From Hymenobacter tibetensis (GTDB taxonomy: Bacteria > Bacteroidota > Bacteroidia > Cytophagales > Hymenobacteraceae): a stretch of DNA of 64,000 nt. Below, piece after piece: positions 62,850 through 64,000 of the stretch. Numbering within the stretch: the first letter of the stretch is position 1; each line of letters starts with the position of its first letter. The stretch spans positions 4,147,001-4,211,000 of the forward strand of contig NZ_CP094669.1 in NCBI RefSeq assembly GCF_022827545.1, read 5' to 3'. A program made the translations under genes and the position numbers. The notes below the pieces were generated by a model, which ran no database searches, was not told the origin of the DNA, and was given only the letters and a program-made list of their open reading frames with translations.

Positions 62850-63812
62850 ATGTCAGACAAGCAAGAAGAGAAATCAATTCCCGCTGTGCCCTCGGCAGCA
62901 GCCAAGCGCAAAATCGGTGGCCTCGGCCGCGGACTGAATGCGCTAATTGAAGGAAGCTACGAGAAAAAGAGCGACCGGGTAGGCCTCGTGCCGCATCCGA
63001 TGAACTCGGTAGGGCTGATTCCGGTGGGGCAAATCGAAGCCAACCCGTATCAGCCGCGCACGCACTTCGACCAGGATGCACTGCATGAACTGGCCGAAAG
63101 CATCAAGATGCAAGGCATTATTCAGCCCGTAACGGTACGGCAGACGGGCACCAATGCCTATCAGCTTATTAGCGGCGAACGGCGTCTGCAAGCTTCCAAG
63201 ATTGCGGGCCTGGATACTATTCCGGCTTACATCCGAAAGGCCGATGACCAGCAGATGCTGGAGATGGCTCTTATCGAAAACATCCAGCGTGAGAACCTCA
63301 ACGCCATTGAAATTGCGTTGAGCTACCAGCGGCTTGTGAGCGAGTGCAACCTGAAGCAGGAAGAGCTAGGCGACCGGGTAGGCAAAAACCGCTCTACGGT
63401 AACCAACTACCTCCGTCTACTCAAGCTTCCACCCGATATCCAGATCGGCTTGCGCGATACGGCCATCAGCATGGGCCACGCGCGCGCCCTCATCAACATC
63501 GAGAGCCCAGAGCAGCAACTAGCCCTTTTCCACCGCATTCTGGCCGAAGAACTATCGGTACGGCGGGTGGAGCAGCTAGTACGTGCGGGCCTCAGCCCGA
63601 CGGAAAAGAGCAGCACCGCCGCCAAGCCTGCGCAAGATGTAGCCGGACAAGTACCCGTGGCTGAGTTGCGCCGCACTGAGCGCCATCTAACCGAGCGTTT
63701 CGGGAGCCGTGTCATGGTGAAGCCAGGTCCGCAGGGACGCGGCGAAATCAAAATTGCGTTCGATTCCGTGGAAGACATGCAGCGTATTCTGCACATTCTG
63801 CAACCAGCCTGA
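62850..63812 (+). CDS. parB: Chromosome partitioning protein ParB
   Basis: 320 residues from ATG 62850 (MSDKQEEKS). GLGRGLNALIE at 32-42 is the N-terminal ParA-contact box; IEANPYQPRTHFDQDALHEL and LISGERRLQASKIAG are the CTP-binding ParB/Srx motifs (GERR), LIENIQRENLNAIE follows and KNRSTVTNYLRLLKLP is the helix-turn-helix. The C-terminal dimer domain ends EDMQRILHILQPA. Binds parS and loads on origin-proximal DNA with CTP. An upstream ORF extension is not used. Confidence 0.97.
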   Translation: MSDKQEEKSIPAVPSAAAKRKIGGLGRGLNALIEGSYEKKSDRVGLVPHPMNSVGLIPVGQIEANPYQPRTHFDQDALHELAESIKMQGIIQPVTVRQTGTNAYQLISGERRLQASKIAGLDTIPAYIRKADDQQMLEMALIENIQRENLNAIEIALSYQRLVSECNLKQEELGDRVGKNRSTVTNYLRLLKLPPDIQIGLRDTAISMGHARALINIESPEQQLALFHRILAEELSVRRVEQLVRAGLSPTEKSSTAAKPAQDVAGQVPVAELRRTERHLTERFGSRVMVKPGPQGRGEIKIAFDSVEDMQRILHILQPA

Positions 63813-63826
63813 TTTGCTTTTCTAGC

Positions 63827-64000
63827 ATGAATCCTCGCTCCAGCTTTCTAAACGCGGCAGCCGCTGTGTTGCTAACAGTACCGCTGGCGCACCAAGCCAC
63901 TGCTCAGGTTAGCCCACCTACCCAAACAACTACTGTTACGGCAGGCCCTGACTCAGTGCAGGTAAGCACCCCCGTGGTACCCGACTCAGTGCGGCGCACG
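63827..64000 (+). CDS. N-terminal part of a secreted protein, probably DUF5683 (3' end outside window)
   Basis: 58 codons open to the right edge: MNPRSSFLNAAAAVLLTVPL is a signal peptide, with cleavage near ATAQ, followed by a Pro/Thr/Val-rich linker with two DSV segments. In many Bacteroidota the gene after parB encodes a DUF5683 protein, and this start fits that, but the diagnostic domain is beyond the window. It begins 14 bases after the parB stop, so an operon with parB is likely. Confidence 0.6.
   Translation, partial: MNPRSSFLNAAAAVLLTVPLAHQATAQVSPPTQTTTVTAGPDSVQVSTPVVPDSVRRT

Overview
The window looks like a chromosomal segment of a GC-rich member of the Bacteroidota, most probably a Hymenobacter-like organism (Cytophagales). 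The evidence is a SusC/SusD pair, type IX secretion (T9SS) C-terminal sorting domains, many short lipoproteins with a Cys lipobox, -7 promoter boxes of the form TAnnTTTG, few purine-rich ribosome binding sites, and the parA-parB order followed by a secreted protein. Genus is inferred from general resemblance; no search was run. No tRNA, rRNA, CRISPR array, insertion sequence or phage gene was seen.

Layout. 1-3.9 kb: the end of a SusC-SusD-lipoprotein uptake operon. 3.9-8.9 kb (minus): a GHL10-type glycoside hydrolase, a small protein, a D-Ala-D-Ala dipeptidase overlapping a class A beta-lactamase-like serine hydrolase, and two disordered small proteins. 9-11 kb: two membrane proteins, one a rhomboid protease, sharing an N-terminal module. 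11-19.8 kb: a T9SS cargo protein, two alpha/beta hydrolases, a fasciclin lipoprotein, an outer-membrane barrel and a GT-C-like membrane protein. 19.9-26.6 kb: an alpha-glucan block with a GH31 alpha-glucosidase, a one-domain glycogen-synthase-like protein and a branching enzyme. 26.9-30.3 kb: gamma-glutamyltransferase, then three small helical paralogues in a row. 30.6-36.2 kb: bestrophin, YceI, two AraC regulators (one membrane-anchored) and a DUF983 protein. 36.2-42.5 kb: a decayed T9SS protein and two GH13 alpha-amylase paralogues (one lipoprotein, one cytosolic) flanking a DUF885 peptidase and a DinB protein. 42.8-53 kb: mixed housekeeping genes including a SerB-SerA fusion, a frameshifted lipoprotein and a PBP4-type carboxypeptidase. 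53-64 kb: Gfo/Idh/MocA oxidoreductase, pyrG, yidC, a DUF6438 lipoprotein, an orphan peptide-binding lipoprotein, a UPF0173 hydrolase, parA, parB and the start of the next gene.

How the genes work together. Carbohydrate handling dominates: SusCD uptake, GHL10, GH31, two GH13 enzymes and a branching enzyme suggest import and storage of alpha-glucans. A second theme is the cell wall (DdpX, serine hydrolase, PBP4). The right end is core chromosome (pyrG, yidC, parAB). Most operons end in long symmetric hairpins that can serve convergent genes from both sides. The less ordinary items are the triplet of small helical paralogues, the one-domain glycosyltransferase relative, an AraC-type operator with 22-bp phasing, inverted arrays with an 8-bp period, and split ParB-like half-sites ahead of parB.
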